Source: Roseibium album
GTDB taxonomy: Bacteria > Pseudomonadota > Alphaproteobacteria > Rhizobiales > Stappiaceae
NCBI RefSeq assembly: GCF_001404515.1
Contig: NZ_CXWE01000007.1
Coordinates: 349,409 to 413,408 of the forward strand
DNA length: 64,000 nucleotides
Direction: 5' to 3'
Program-made: the position numbers and the translations under genes
Shown: one piece after another, positions 8,919 through 17,344 of the stretch
Position numbering within the stretch: the first letter of the stretch is position 1
How the letters are laid out: every line of letters begins with the position of its first letter
Notes under the pieces: model-generated
The model's input: only the letters and a program-made list of their open reading frames with translations
The model's database searches: none
What the model was told of the DNA's origin: nothing

Positions 8919-9710
8919 TTGAAAGTGGAAATCGATCCGGGCCGGAACATTGAGGTGTTGCACATTACAGACACCCATCTGGCTCCTGAAACAGCACCGT
9001 CTGTCCCGCCGAAATCGTTGGCTGATGCCGCAGCGATGCTGAATGGATCGACAACGGATGAAACCTTTGAACGCATTCTGGAAAGCGTTTCGGATGTCGG
9101 GTTTGATCTGGTTCTGCACACCGGTGACCTGCTCGAAAATGCCGATGAAGCGGCATACGAAAAAGCGCTCGATCAACTGGCGCGGCTCGAAAGACCGCTG
9201 CTGGTCTCACCCGGAAATCATGATGATCCGGAGATGCTCGGCGCGAAACTGCAGCAAAACGGAATCGAAAGACGCTGCATTGATGCAGGGAATTGGCGAA
9301 TTGTCGTGCTCGATTCCAATTTGGGCGACCAGGGCGGGCTATTGGGTGAAGCTGAACTCTTGACACTCGGCGGGTTGGCAAAGGAGTGGGACGGGCACGT
9401 CCTGGTAGGTCTTCATCATCCGCCGCTTTCAACCTGCGCGGACCCTGATTGCACACTTGCAGATGCCGACGCGTTCCTGGATGTCGTCAACAGCGCAGGG
9501 AATGTTCGCGCCGTTGCAAGCGGTCATCTTCATTCCGCATCGGAGGCTGAACGCACCGGCGTCAAATATCTTCTCGGTCCTTCAACATGTCTGCAGCTGG
9601 TTCATGAACATCCACTGCCCGAACACAATCGAACGCCCACAAAAGGTGGCTTGAGACGAATACAGCTGCTGCCAACGGGCGAGGTGCACTCGACGCTTCA
9701 CTGGATATGA
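8919..9710 (+). CDS. Calcineurin-like metallophosphoesterase (CpdA-like)
   Basis: The TTG at 8919 is chosen as start because AAGGGGG lies 8 bp upstream; longer starts lack such a site. The 263-residue protein shows the metallophosphoesterase motifs in order: ITDTHL, HTGDLLEN, GNHDDP, GLHHPPLS and SGHLHS, which together form the two-metal centre. The order and spacing fit the CpdA class of 3',5'-cyclic-nucleotide phosphodiesterases and related enzymes. cAMP is the likely but unproven substrate. It stands alone, divergent from fumC. Confidence 0.85.
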   Translation: MKVEIDPGRNIEVLHITDTHLAPETAPSVPPKSLADAAAMLNGSTTDETFERILESVSDVGFDLVLHTGDLLENADEAAYEKALDQLARLERPLLVSPGNHDDPEMLGAKLQQNGIERRCIDAGNWRIVVLDSNLGDQGGLLGEAELLTLGGLAKEWDGHVLVGLHHPPLSTCADPDCTLADADAFLDVVNSAGNVRAVASGHLHSASEAERTGVKYLLGPSTCLQLVHEHPLPEHNRTPTKGGLRRIQLLPTGEVHSTLHWI

Positions 9711-10025
9711 GCCCGCTTCGAAAACACCGTCATTTTTGTTGGCAGGGCTGTGCCCGCGTCACCGCTACAAGCTATTTCCGTGTCTGCAGGCCGAATAGTC
9801 ACGATGGCGGACCACTTCCGTAGCGGAGGATCACGCCGTCCTTGCCAGTGTGAATGTTCTGGCCTGTCTCGTCCTCCTGGACCGCAACCTTACCATCAGA
9901 GAATCTCAGTGATCCTGGGATGTTCGGGTGAAGTCGAACGGATCGAATTCTGCTACCGCGAAATGGAACACTGACACAATTCGATCATGAGGCCCTGTCG
10001 GTTTCTGTTTCGGTGATCTGATTGA
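9711..10025. other. Intergenic region with a possible gene remnant on the minus strand
   Basis: No intact gene is seen. On the minus strand one frame is open from 9984 down to a TGA at 9799-9801 and reads in a protein-like way (for example GKVAVQEDETGQNIHTGKDG). It has no start codon and is preceded by a stop, so it may be the 3' remnant of a lost gene. Evidence for this is weak. Confidence 0.3.
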
Positions 10026-10271
10026 TCAGAGGAAAAACGGAAGGGTGCGCGCGTCCTGCATTTGTACAAAGGCCCCAAATTCAAACGTCACCTCAGGTTC
10101 TACGTCCCAGAAAGGTCGCATGACTGGATCGCGCGCCCGCAACTTGTTTTTGACCGTTTTTCGCCATGCTCCCGCAAGCCGATGCTCGTTGGCGATCGAG
10201 TAGATGTCCGGCAAGAACGGTCGGTGTCCAATGCTATTGTGATAGGCCGACCGGAAGCGGGTGTTCTGCAA
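10026..10271 (-). CDS. Small hypothetical ORF overlapping the end of the NicX-like gene
   Basis: This 81-codon frame starts at a TTG at 10271, inside the last 38 bp of the upstream gene, and I do not recognise it. The residues (GHRPFLPDIYSIANEHRLAG and a Trp-rich DVMRPFWDVE-like section) look less random than a shadow frame. It could be a coupled small protein or the remnant of a larger gene. There is no good ribosome-binding site, so confidence is low. Confidence 0.25.
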   Translation of the reverse strand: MQNTRFRSAYHNSIGHRPFLPDIYSIANEHRLAGAWRKTVKNKLRARDPVMRPFWDVEPEVTFEFGAFVQMQDARTLPFFL

Positions 10272-11313
10272 GAAGCGTCGACAATTCCGGCCTTGCTTTC
10301 ACAACTGCGGCAGTTTGCTCAAAATTTTGCGGCTGCAGGCATCCATCGCGCCACAGTGCCTTGCCATCGAAGGCAATTGTCGGATCCAGAACCATCCAGC
10401 AGATTTCGCCCGGAGGCGAGCTTCCGCATGTGTGAAAGTGCAGAAAGCGCGGATTTCCGAAAATATTGTTTGACCAACGGTCAGGATCATCATCGATATT
10501 GCCTTCATAGAAACATGCCGGATGAATGCCGGCATGCCACGAGTGAATGGCATCCTTATCGAGATCAAATTGATCCGCTACCTTGAAATAGTGGTCTTCA
10601 ATTGTCTTGACGCTGTGCCGGTCACCCTCAAATCCTACAATTCGCCCCCTGTCGACATGCGCCATAACAACACCGTCGATACGCACAGATGCGGGTGAAT
10701 AAGATCGCGAACCGGTGGGTGTCAGCCAGCGCTTCAGCGCCACCTGACCGCTGATCGAACGTGTAAGGACTGGCTGCGGTACGCAGAGGGGAAATCTCTT
10801 GACCGAGACTTCTCCATCAACAACATCCTCCATCTCAACCCGGCCTTCCAGGCGCGTGCCCAGGGGACAGATGATCGACACGCGATCCGAAGTTCGTGCC
10901 ACCGCGTCGACTGACGTCTTCATCGCAACCATGGCATCATGGTTTGTTGCCGCGTAGGCGGATTTCAGTGACTTCTGGTTCCGCACATAGAGCATGGCAA
11001 CATTTTTGCCGGGCAGCTTGTCGGCAAACCTGTCCTGATCACCGATACGGGCGAGAAAAACAATCGTATCGTGTGCAGCCAACTGGTCTTCATAGTCCGC
11101 CGGGAGTGTGTCGTCAGGGGCGCCGACAAGAATTGTCGATACACGGCACCCGGACTCCTCAAGAGCGGTCTTGATAAGGCCGGGAGCCGCTGTGTCGTAC
11201 CAGCCGAGCGCCGGATTCTCGCAAACAATCAGAACGAAGTCACCGGCCTTCACCTTCATGCAATTCTGCAGTAGGTTTTGGACGCCGCCTTTCGTTTTGA
11301 AAGGTGTCCTCAT
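10234..11313 (-). CDS. NicX/peptidase-M29-like metalloenzyme
   Basis: The 359-residue protein reads like the family that joins M29 aminopeptidases and NicX, the 2,5-dihydroxypyridine 5,6-dioxygenase. Its C-terminal half has likely metal ligands in HSWHAGIHP (about residues 264-272) and FLHFHTCG, with the Asp of MVLDPTI further on, in an order like the NicX His-His-Asp set. It starts at 11313 and overlaps the cupin-XRE gene by 4 bp (ATGA), so the two are coupled. Neighbouring oxygenase, importer and amidohydrolase genes argue for a catabolic ring-cleaving or hydrolytic role rather than general peptidase work. The choice between dioxygenase and peptidase is open. Confidence 0.6.
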   Translation of the reverse strand: MRTPFKTKGGVQNLLQNCMKVKAGDFVLIVCENPALGWYDTAAPGLIKTALEESGCRVSTILVGAPDDTLPADYEDQLAAHDTIVFLARIGDQDRFADKLPGKNVAMLYVRNQKSLKSAYAATNHDAMVAMKTSVDAVARTSDRVSIICPLGTRLEGRVEMEDVVDGEVSVKRFPLCVPQPVLTRSISGQVALKRWLTPTGSRSYSPASVRIDGVVMAHVDRGRIVGFEGDRHSVKTIEDHYFKVADQFDLDKDAIHSWHAGIHPACFYEGNIDDDPDRWSNNIFGNPRFLHFHTCGSSPPGEICWMVLDPTIAFDGKALWRDGCLQPQNFEQTAAVVKARPELSTLLAEHPLPVGLSQ

Positions 11314-11891
11314 CGCTGCACCTCGGCCTGCACTGTCAGGAATCTGAATTCAGGTGTGTGCACTGACAGGATTCCATGACGCATCTCGGCGTCGACGCAA
11401 ATGCTGTCTCCCGCCCGCAAGGTGAATTCCTGTTTCCCATAGCCGTACACGGCCTCTCCCTCGAGCGCGTGAACGAAGACGACACCATTGCCCACGTAGA
11501 CCGGCGGAATGGCCTCCTGGCGTTTTAGTGTCACGATGCGGGCGCCGAACTGCAGATCACGCCGCAGATGAATCGCGAGGTTTTCGTATTCATGAACATG
11601 TTCGTCGACGATACGGGTCGATTTGAGGCCTGCACCGTTTTCAACAAACGTGTAATCCGTGTAATTCGATGTTGTTTCACGAAACAGGCTTACAAGAGGA
11701 ATTTTCAGTGCGGTGGCCAGCGCGCTCAGCGTTGAAATCGACGGTGAGACCTGTCCGCTTTCGATTCGGCTTATCATCGCGCCGGAAACGCCGGACAGTG
11801 CGGCAAGATGCCTGGCGGAAAATCCGTTTCGAAGTCTGAAATCCTTGAGTGCGGCGCCGATTGCACCGTCGATGTCATTGTTCATATTCAC
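11310..11891 (-). CDS. Cupin-XRE transcriptional regulator
   Basis: This 193-residue protein has an N-terminal XRE HTH (about residues 10-68: RLRNGFSARHLAALSGVSGA and SRIESGQVSPSISTL) and a C-terminal cupin domain (about 110-190). That is the common layout of regulators that sense small metabolites through the cupin barrel. It overlaps the upstream oxygenase gene and the downstream NicX-like gene by 4 bp each, so it is embedded in the operon it probably controls. Dyads at 12883 and half-sites at 15019 and 15069 are candidate operators. Confidence 0.88.
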   Translation of the reverse strand: MNMNNDIDGAIGAALKDFRLRNGFSARHLAALSGVSGAMISRIESGQVSPSISTLSALATALKIPLVSLFRETTSNYTDYTFVENGAGLKSTRIVDEHVHEYENLAIHLRRDLQFGARIVTLKRQEAIPPVYVGNGVVFVHALEGEAVYGYGKQEFTLRAGDSICVDAEMRHGILSVHTPEFRFLTVQAEVQR

Positions 11892-12856
11892 TCGGTTTTC
11901 CGGTAGGCGAAGGCGCGGTCAAACCGCCACTGAAGGTATTCACCGCAGGTCGTGGCACTTTCGGCAGGCATATGACCGGCACCGAAGATTTGCCGCGCAT
12001 CAATAACGGTTTCAGGGTTCGGATCAAATGCCAGCACCAGCGAAAGACGTTCCCGACCGGAGCTGTTCACGACCCTGTGCGGGGTCGACTTGTAGGCGCC
12101 GCCGGTCCACCGGGCAAGAAGATCGGCAACGTTGACGATCAGGGTTCCCTCGATGGGGGGAGCCTGCAGCCATTCGCCGTCAATGTTCTCGATCTGGAGA
12201 CCGCCGACAGCGTCCTGGCACAAAAGTGTCAGGACGCCGAAATCGGTGTGGGGACCAACGCCGAACTGGTCGGCCCCCATGTCTTCCGGTTGGGCCGGAT
12301 AGTAGACGAACGAGGCCCTGCTCAACGGACGTGAGGCTGTTTTGAGGAAAAATCCCTCTTCAAGTCCAAGACCAAGCGCGAAACCGCGCATCAGATGATG
12401 CGCCACCTCATGCGCCTGGCGGAAATAGTCCATGGCCGCCGGTTCGACATCCGGAAGGAACTCGGGCCACTGGTTGCGGCCTCTGAGCGGATGATCGGCA
12501 ACAGTGTCGCCGTTTTCATCTTGCATGCCCCAAACGAAGCTCTCCTTCAGGTCCGCCTTCAACTTGTCGCCCATTTTGGCGCCACCCGAAGCCAGCCATC
12601 CGCGATGGCTGGCGGACACACGTACGGTTTCTTTCTGCTCCGGCGGGCTTCGAAAAAAGTCGAAGGCAAGGTTGCGGGCTGCCGAGATGCAGGTCTCCGG
12701 AATGCCATGACCGCTGATATAGATGAATCCCAGACCGGTACTGGCCGCGTGCAGATCTTTGGCCACCGAATGCGGATCGGTTCCGTCTCGCAGGGAAGTG
12801 ATGTCGATGACCGGGATCTCGTTCGAGTCCATCGGTTTGGCTTCAGCGTAGACCAT
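11888..12856 (-). CDS. Isopenicillin-N-synthase-type 2-oxoglutarate/Fe(II) dioxygenase
   Basis: The start is placed at 12856 (MVYAEAKPMD) behind AGGCGGA; an ATG 15 bp upstream lacks a ribosome-binding site. The 322-residue protein has the N-terminal DIOX_N region (IPVIDITSL ... GFIYISGHGIP) and the Fe-binding H-x-D in GPHTDFGVLTLL. The distal His is in TPHRVVNSSG and the 2-oxoglutarate-binding Arg-Ser in GRERLSL. Enzymes of this group hydroxylate, desaturate or cleave small molecules using 2-oxoglutarate and O2. It is coupled by 4 bp to the cupin-XRE regulator gene. The substrate is unknown, presumably the compound taken up by the adjacent ABC importer. Confidence 0.9.
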   Translation of the reverse strand: MVYAEAKPMDSNEIPVIDITSLRDGTDPHSVAKDLHAASTGLGFIYISGHGIPETCISAARNLAFDFFRSPPEQKETVRVSASHRGWLASGGAKMGDKLKADLKESFVWGMQDENGDTVADHPLRGRNQWPEFLPDVEPAAMDYFRQAHEVAHHLMRGFALGLGLEEGFFLKTASRPLSRASFVYYPAQPEDMGADQFGVGPHTDFGVLTLLCQDAVGGLQIENIDGEWLQAPPIEGTLIVNVADLLARWTGGAYKSTPHRVVNSSGRERLSLVLAFDPNPETVIDARQIFGAGHMPAESATTCGEYLQWRFDRAFAYRKTE

Positions 12857-12882
12857 GTTTCCGCCTGTCATTAGAAGAATTA

Positions 12883-12897
12883 TTGCATTCTATGCAA
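12883..12897. promoter_or_regulatory. Palindrome upstream of the oxygenase gene
   Basis: TTGCATTCTATGCAA is a perfect inverted repeat (6-bp arms, 3-bp spacer), 27 bp upstream of the dioxygenase start and within the 60-bp gap after the AhpD-like gene. It is a candidate operator for the cupin-XRE regulator and suggests an internal promoter. Confidence 0.45.
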
Positions 12898-12916
12898 AAC
12901 TTTTATCCATATGCAA

Positions 12917-13495
12917 CTACTTCGATGCGTAATATCCGACGGTATCTCCGTCTGTCGTGACCCCGAGGCCGTTCAGATGCCTGTTCACATAGTTGAAATA
13001 GCCGATGATCTGGTTGGCCTCCAGGATCTGGCCGTCATCCGCGCCGAGGTCACGCAGGGCGACAACATCCGATTTGGTCATGTCGGCGGGACGCAGCGTA
13101 AGCTTTTCAGTGTAATTCAGCAGTTCCAGTTCCAGGCCTGAAAACGCATCTTCGGGCTGCCGAGCAGTGAGGGCCTTTTCAATTTGATCCGCCCGTGCGT
13201 CGTCGCCGATCAGATGGCGCGCATTTGCCCAATGATTGGCAAGCGAATACGGGCAGCCGTTCAGGATCGAAACATATGATGAAATGGTTTCCTGAAGCCA
13301 TTCGGGCAGTGTGTTGGCGTCATCGTGCAGCGCGGCCCGGTAGAGGATGACGTGGCCCTTCATTGAATTGGGCCGCAGGGAATGCACGCGCATCACATTG
13401 TCGACCGTGCCGTGCGGTGTTCGCGCTAGCTGAAGCACTTCCGTCAATTCGGCATCTGCGTCCTCGTCGGAGATCATTTCGATCCAGGCTGCCAT
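12917..13495 (-). CDS. AhpD-like peroxidase-related protein with a single active-site Cys
   Basis: The 192-residue all-helical protein resembles the peroxidase-related AhpD/carboxymuconolactone decarboxylase fold. The active-site region reads LNGCPYSLANHW (about residues 78-89). AhpD proteins use a C-x-x-C pair with a His further on; here the second Cys is Ser, so a classical disulfide-reductase role is doubtful. The gene lies 8 bp after the permease gene in the same direction, which makes it part of the island operon. It could handle a substrate or detoxify a reactive product. Confidence 0.75.
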   Translation of the reverse strand: MAAWIEMISDEDADAELTEVLQLARTPHGTVDNVMRVHSLRPNSMKGHVILYRAALHDDANTLPEWLQETISSYVSILNGCPYSLANHWANARHLIGDDARADQIEKALTARQPEDAFSGLELELLNYTEKLTLRPADMTKSDVVALRDLGADDGQILEANQIIGYFNYVNRHLNGLGVTTDGDTVGYYASK

Positions 13496-13503
13496 GGTAT
13501 CTC

Positions 13504-14250
13504 CTAACCACGTTGATCTGACTGCAATTTACGCTCCAGCCAGCGGACACCGGCCGAAACGATCAAAATCAGGACAAGGTACTCAAGAACAAGCACCGTA
13601 TAAATTTCCAGGGGCCGGTATTCAACGACGACGAGTTCGTTCGCTTTTCGGGTAAGTTCCTGCATCCCGATCACAGAGACGAGGGAAGACATTTTCAGCA
13701 TGTAAACCAGCTGGTTCCCAAGTGCCGGAAGTATCCGGCGCACGGCCTGCGGAAGAATGACGTACATCATCATGTCTGTGTAGCTGAGCGAAATGGAGTG
13801 TGCGGCCTCGTACTGGCCCTTGTCGATTGACTGAATGCCTGCGCGAAAGATTTCGGCTTCAAACGCGCTGTCGGAAAGGGCAAGCGCGATCACGCCGGCC
13901 CAGAAAACCGTGATGGACAGCCCTGTCATCTGAGGCAGTCCGTAATAAACCCAGAGGATCAAGACCAGAATGGGTACGGCTCTGACCAGTTCCACGTAGA
14001 CCCTGTTGAACCGCCTGAGTGCCCGATTGGCCGACAATGCCGGCAACGCCACAGCAAGGCCTATGACGATGGAAATCACGATCGCCGTGAAGGACAGAAG
14101 GAGCGTGTAGTAAAGCCCGCTCAGTAGAAATTTGAGATTGTTCCATCCTGCAGGCACCGTCGGATCAACAACATACCAGCCCCAATTCCCGGAGCAGCCC
14201 GTGAGCAGCAGGGTCAGGCAGCAAAGACCTGCAAGTCGGCAGAATGTCAT
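13504..14250 (-). CDS. Polar amino-acid ABC transporter permease
   Basis: The start at 14250 (MTFCRLAGLC) follows AGAGGG, giving 248 residues. The HisM/GlnP-type permease domain with about five membrane spans runs from near residue 40. The EAA-like loop is seen around EAAHSISLSYTDMMMYVILPQA. Unusually, the N-terminus reads as a signal followed by LLLTGCSG, which looks like a lipoprotein box. It lies 17 bp after the ATPase gene; the partner binding protein is encoded divergently at 15142. Confidence 0.92.
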   Translation of the reverse strand: MTFCRLAGLCCLTLLLTGCSGNWGWYVVDPTVPAGWNNLKFLLSGLYYTLLLSFTAIVISIVIGLAVALPALSANRALRRFNRVYVELVRAVPILVLILWVYYGLPQMTGLSITVFWAGVIALALSDSAFEAEIFRAGIQSIDKGQYEAAHSISLSYTDMMMYVILPQAVRRILPALGNQLVYMLKMSSLVSVIGMQELTRKANELVVVEYRPLEIYTVLVLEYLVLILIVSAGVRWLERKLQSDQRG

Positions 14251-14267
14251 CTGGCCCTCTTTCTGTC

Positions 14268-14996
14268 TCAATGCGCGAGAATTTTTGAAAGAAAGTCCCG
14301 GCACCGTTCTGTGCCGGGATTGCTGAAGAACTGTTCCGGCGGTGCCTTTTCGACGATCTCGCCATGATCCATGAACACCATTGTGTCGGCGACGCGTTTC
14401 GCAAAGCCCATTTCGTGGGTTACGCAAATCATCGTCATTCCGCTTCCCGCGAGCTCGGACATGACATCAAGAACCTCGTTGATCATTTCCGGATCGAGTG
14501 CGGATGTCGGCTCATCGAACAACATGATTTGCGGTTCCATACAAAGCGATCGGGCAATGGCAACCCGCTGCTGTTGGCCACCGGAGAGCTGCCGGGGAAA
14601 CTTGTCTGCCTGTTCGGGAATGCGAACTCGCTCCAGATAAGCCATGGCGAGTTTGTCGGCGTCCGGTTGCGACAGTTTTCGGGTTCTGACCGGTCCCAGT
14701 GTCAAATTCTGCTTGACGGTGAGGTGCGGAAACAAATTGAATTGTTGAAAGACCATTCCGACCGAGGAACGTACTGCACGCAAACTCGAGCTTGTATGTG
14801 TCAGTCTGTTGTCCGCGACTTCAATCAGGCCCTCATCGTGCCGTTCAAGCCCGTTTATGCATCGTATCAACGTTGACTTGCCGGAGCCGGATGGTCCGCA
14901 CACCACCACCTTTTCGCCCGTAAGCACTTCAAGGGAAACGTTTTTCAGGGCGTGAAAGTCACCGAATGTCTTCGAAATATTTTCAACTTTGATCAT
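14268..14996 (-). CDS. Polar amino-acid ABC transporter ATP-binding protein
   Basis: A start at 14996 (MIKVENISKTFG) gives the usual length of about 242 residues; in-frame ATGs at 15020 and 15044 would add a tail the family lacks. Walker A is GPSGSGKST, the signature LSGGQQQRVAIARSL, and Walker B LFDEPTSALDPE, followed by the switch His in VTHEM. It energises the permease encoded just downstream and is divergent from the binding-protein gene. Confidence 0.95.
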   Translation of the reverse strand: MIKVENISKTFGDFHALKNVSLEVLTGEKVVVCGPSGSGKSTLIRCINGLERHDEGLIEVADNRLTHTSSSLRAVRSSVGMVFQQFNLFPHLTVKQNLTLGPVRTRKLSQPDADKLAMAYLERVRIPEQADKFPRQLSGGQQQRVAIARSLCMEPQIMLFDEPTSALDPEMINEVLDVMSELAGSGMTMICVTHEMGFAKRVADTMVFMDHGEIVEKAPPEQFFSNPGTERCRDFLSKILAH

Positions 14997-15018
14997 GGCC
15001 TTCGCGGACAAATTCAAC

Positions 15019-15075
15019 ATTGCACAAAAGGAAGTCTTGACCATTAGTTAGTCATGTATTTGAGTGTAGTGCAAT
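15019..15075. promoter_or_regulatory. Inverted ATTGCAC half-sites in the divergent transporter promoter
   Basis: ATTGCAC at 15019-15025 and GTGCAAT at 15069-15075 are exact inverted copies 43 bp apart in the region between the divergent ATPase and binding-protein genes. The TTGCA core is shared with the palindrome at 12883. They are candidate cupin-XRE operator half-sites; no footprint-like evidence is available. Confidence 0.35.
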
Positions 15076-15141
15076 AAATTTATCAACTGGCAAAACTGCA
15101 GTGCACAACGGACCATTACCTCATCCTGAGAGGAGAACGGC

Positions 15142-15918
15142 ATGAAACTGATCAAGACAACAGCCACGCTTTGCTTTCTGGCACTTGCCACCCTTCCGGC
15201 AACGGCTCAATCAGCGCTCAACGACATTCTGAACAACGGTGTTCTCAAGGTCGGCACCACCGGCGACTGGAACCCCATGACGATGAAGGACGTCGCGAAC
15301 AACACCTATACCGGTTATGACATCGACGTCATGACCGAACTGGCAAAGGATCTCAATGTCGAGGTCGAGTTCGTTCCGGCGGACTGGAAAACGCTGGTCA
15401 GCGGTGTCACCGCAGGCAAATATCACCTCACCGGATCGGCGTCTGTTTCTCCCGCACGGGCGAAGGCGGCCGGATATTCCACGTCCTATTTCTCGCTGGC
15501 AACCGTCCCGCTCATTCTTGAAACGAGTGCGGAAAAGTTCAAGGACTGGGACGATCTCAACAAGAGCGATGTAACCGTCGCGGCAACGCTCGGCACCACC
15601 CAGGAAAAACAGGTCAAGGACTTCTTCCCCGATGCGCAGCATCAGATCGTCGAAGCGCCGGCGCGTGATTTCCAGGAAGTGCTGGCGGGACGCGCCGACG
15701 CGCATATCACGTCCAACGTCGAAGCACTCAAGCTCGTTGAAAAATACCCGCAAATGATGATCGTGCCGGTGAGCGCACCCAAAGCGCCGACCCCAATTGC
15801 AATGCTGCTGCCACAGGGCGACCAGGTATGGATCAACTATGTAAACACCTGGATTGCCCTCAAGGAAGAGCGCGGGTTCTTTGATGCCCTGGGCAAGAAG
15901 TGGCGCCTCAAGGAATAG
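15142..15918 (+). CDS. Periplasmic amino-acid-type substrate-binding protein
   Basis: The 258-residue protein has a signal peptide (MKLIKTTATLCFLALATLPA then TAQSA) and the SBP_bac_3 fold, with GVLKVGTTGDWNPMTM near the mature start and GYDIDVMTELAKDL next. A GAGAGGAG site precedes the start. It delivers substrate to the permease/ATPase pair encoded on the other strand. The ligand is not readable from sequence; the neighbouring catabolic genes suggest a polar nitrogenous compound. Confidence 0.93.
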   Translation: MKLIKTTATLCFLALATLPATAQSALNDILNNGVLKVGTTGDWNPMTMKDVANNTYTGYDIDVMTELAKDLNVEVEFVPADWKTLVSGVTAGKYHLTGSASVSPARAKAAGYSTSYFSLATVPLILETSAEKFKDWDDLNKSDVTVAATLGTTQEKQVKDFFPDAQHQIVEAPARDFQEVLAGRADAHITSNVEALKLVEKYPQMMIVPVSAPKAPTPIAMLLPQGDQVWINYVNTWIALKEERGFFDALGKKWRLKE

Positions 15919-15977
15919 GTCTTGAACGCCGATAACGCGGAGAGGGGCATTCGAACCGGAATGCCTCGCCACCTTAC

Positions 15978-16604
15978 ATGTTAAAGCTGTTCGCTATCCC
16001 CGTGAGCCTTTACTGCGCCAAGCTTCGCATCGCGCTCCGTCACAAGGAACTGGTTTGGGAAGAAGTACCTCCGCCAGGCGGCTACGGGTCTCAAACCTAC
16101 AAAGATCTCGTTCCCGGCGGCAGTTTGCCCGCCCTGCAGCATGACGGACATTTGCTTAGCGACTCCGAAGCAATTGCCGAATACATCAATGAAGTGTGGC
16201 CCGCGCCCGAGATGTTGCCGGGCGACAGCCTTGAGCGCGCCCGAATTCGCGAACGGTCAAGATTTCACGACACCCGGCTTGAACCGGCCTTGCGTGCGCT
16301 CTTTCCGATGATCGGGCTCGGTCCCAGCACGCAAGCTGTTTCTGAAAAGTGGGATGCCCTGGCCGAAAGACTGGCGCAAATGGAAACACTGCTCCCGGAA
16401 ACCACACCCCGGCTGACGCTTGCTGATTGCGGTATGCCGGTCACCTGCCGGTGGATCAACGAACTGACGGAGCATTTCCGGACGGCTCCCGTCCTGAGTT
16501 CCCGCATGCAGCGCTACCTCCAGGGCCTGAATGCGCACAAGGCTGTTTCCGATGAGCTTGCGCAATATGGGCCACGCCTCAAGGCATGGATGGCAACCAG
16601 ATGA
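15978..16604 (+). CDS. Glutathione S-transferase family protein
   Basis: The 208-residue protein has an N-terminal thioredoxin-like domain (residues 1-75; SLYCAKLRIALRHK near the active site and the glutathione-binding SDSEAIAEYI) and a C-terminal helical domain. Layout and size fit zeta/maleylpyruvate-isomerase-like GSTs. Its stop overlaps the start of the creatininase-family gene by 4 bp, so it is cotranslated with that gene and likely belongs to the same pathway, perhaps for isomerisation or conjugation of an intermediate. Confidence 0.85.
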   Translation: MLKLFAIPVSLYCAKLRIALRHKELVWEEVPPPGGYGSQTYKDLVPGGSLPALQHDGHLLSDSEAIAEYINEVWPAPEMLPGDSLERARIRERSRFHDTRLEPALRALFPMIGLGPSTQAVSEKWDALAERLAQMETLLPETTPRLTLADCGMPVTCRWINELTEHFRTAPVLSSRMQRYLQGLNAHKAVSDELAQYGPRLKAWMATR

Positions 16605-17341
16605 GGCTTGATCTTTGCAGCTGGCTTGAGGTGGAAACGTATCTCGAACGCAGCCGGACCATCATCCTGCCTGTCGGCTCGACCGAACAGCACGGCCCCA
16701 TGGGCCTGATCGGTACGGACGCACTGTGTGCCCAGACCATCGCCCGACATGCCGGAGAGCGAACCTCAACACTTGTCGCGCCCACGCTCGCCTTGACGCC
16801 TGCGCCTTTCAACACGGCGTTTCCGGGAACAATTTCAGTGTCGGTTGCGACATTCAAGGCAATGGTGTCAGAGATCGTTTCGTGCCTGCACGGTCAAGGG
16901 TTTCAAAGGTTCTATTTCCTGAACGGCCATGGCGCGAATCTGGAACCGGTTGGCCAGGTAGCCGGTGAGACCGAAGTCGTTGAAAGCCTGGATATCCGAA
17001 TCCGCTCCTGGTGGGATTTCGAGGCCGTGGGCAAGCTCCGAAAGGACCTCTACGGCGATTGGGAGGGCATGCATGCAACGCCATCGGAAGTTGCGATCAC
17101 CCAGGCTACCCATCGCGTTTTGCCTCCGGGTGCCGCATCGGCACCGCCCCAGAAATTGTCGGCGGAATATATCAGGAACCATGCGGGTGACCGGCACGGC
17201 CCGCCTGACGAACACCGCCGCGCTTTCCCGGACGGGCGCGTGGGATCTCATTCGGCGCTTGCAACAGCGGAACACGGCAAGGCTCTGCTCGAGGCAGCGG
17301 TGACAGGTTTTGCCGAAGATCTGGAAAACTGGTCGCGCTGA
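16601..17341 (+). CDS. Creatininase-family amidohydrolase
   Basis: The start at 16601 overlaps the GST stop (ATGA); an ATG at 16586 is possible. Typical creatininase motifs are present: GSTEQHGPMGLIGTDA with the Glu, His and Asp metal ligands near residues 20-35, then LNGHGAN (about 106-112) and EGMHATPSE (about 152-160). Family members hydrolyse cyclic or linear amides such as creatinine, or act in cofactor and N-heterocycle degradation. In this island it is a good candidate for opening or deaminating the imported substrate. Confidence 0.9.
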   Translation: MRLDLCSWLEVETYLERSRTIILPVGSTEQHGPMGLIGTDALCAQTIARHAGERTSTLVAPTLALTPAPFNTAFPGTISVSVATFKAMVSEIVSCLHGQGFQRFYFLNGHGANLEPVGQVAGETEVVESLDIRIRSWWDFEAVGKLRKDLYGDWEGMHATPSEVAITQATHRVLPPGAASAPPQKLSAEYIRNHAGDRHGPPDEHRRAFPDGRVGSHSALATAEHGKALLEAAVTGFAEDLENWSR

Positions 17342-17344
17342 TTT

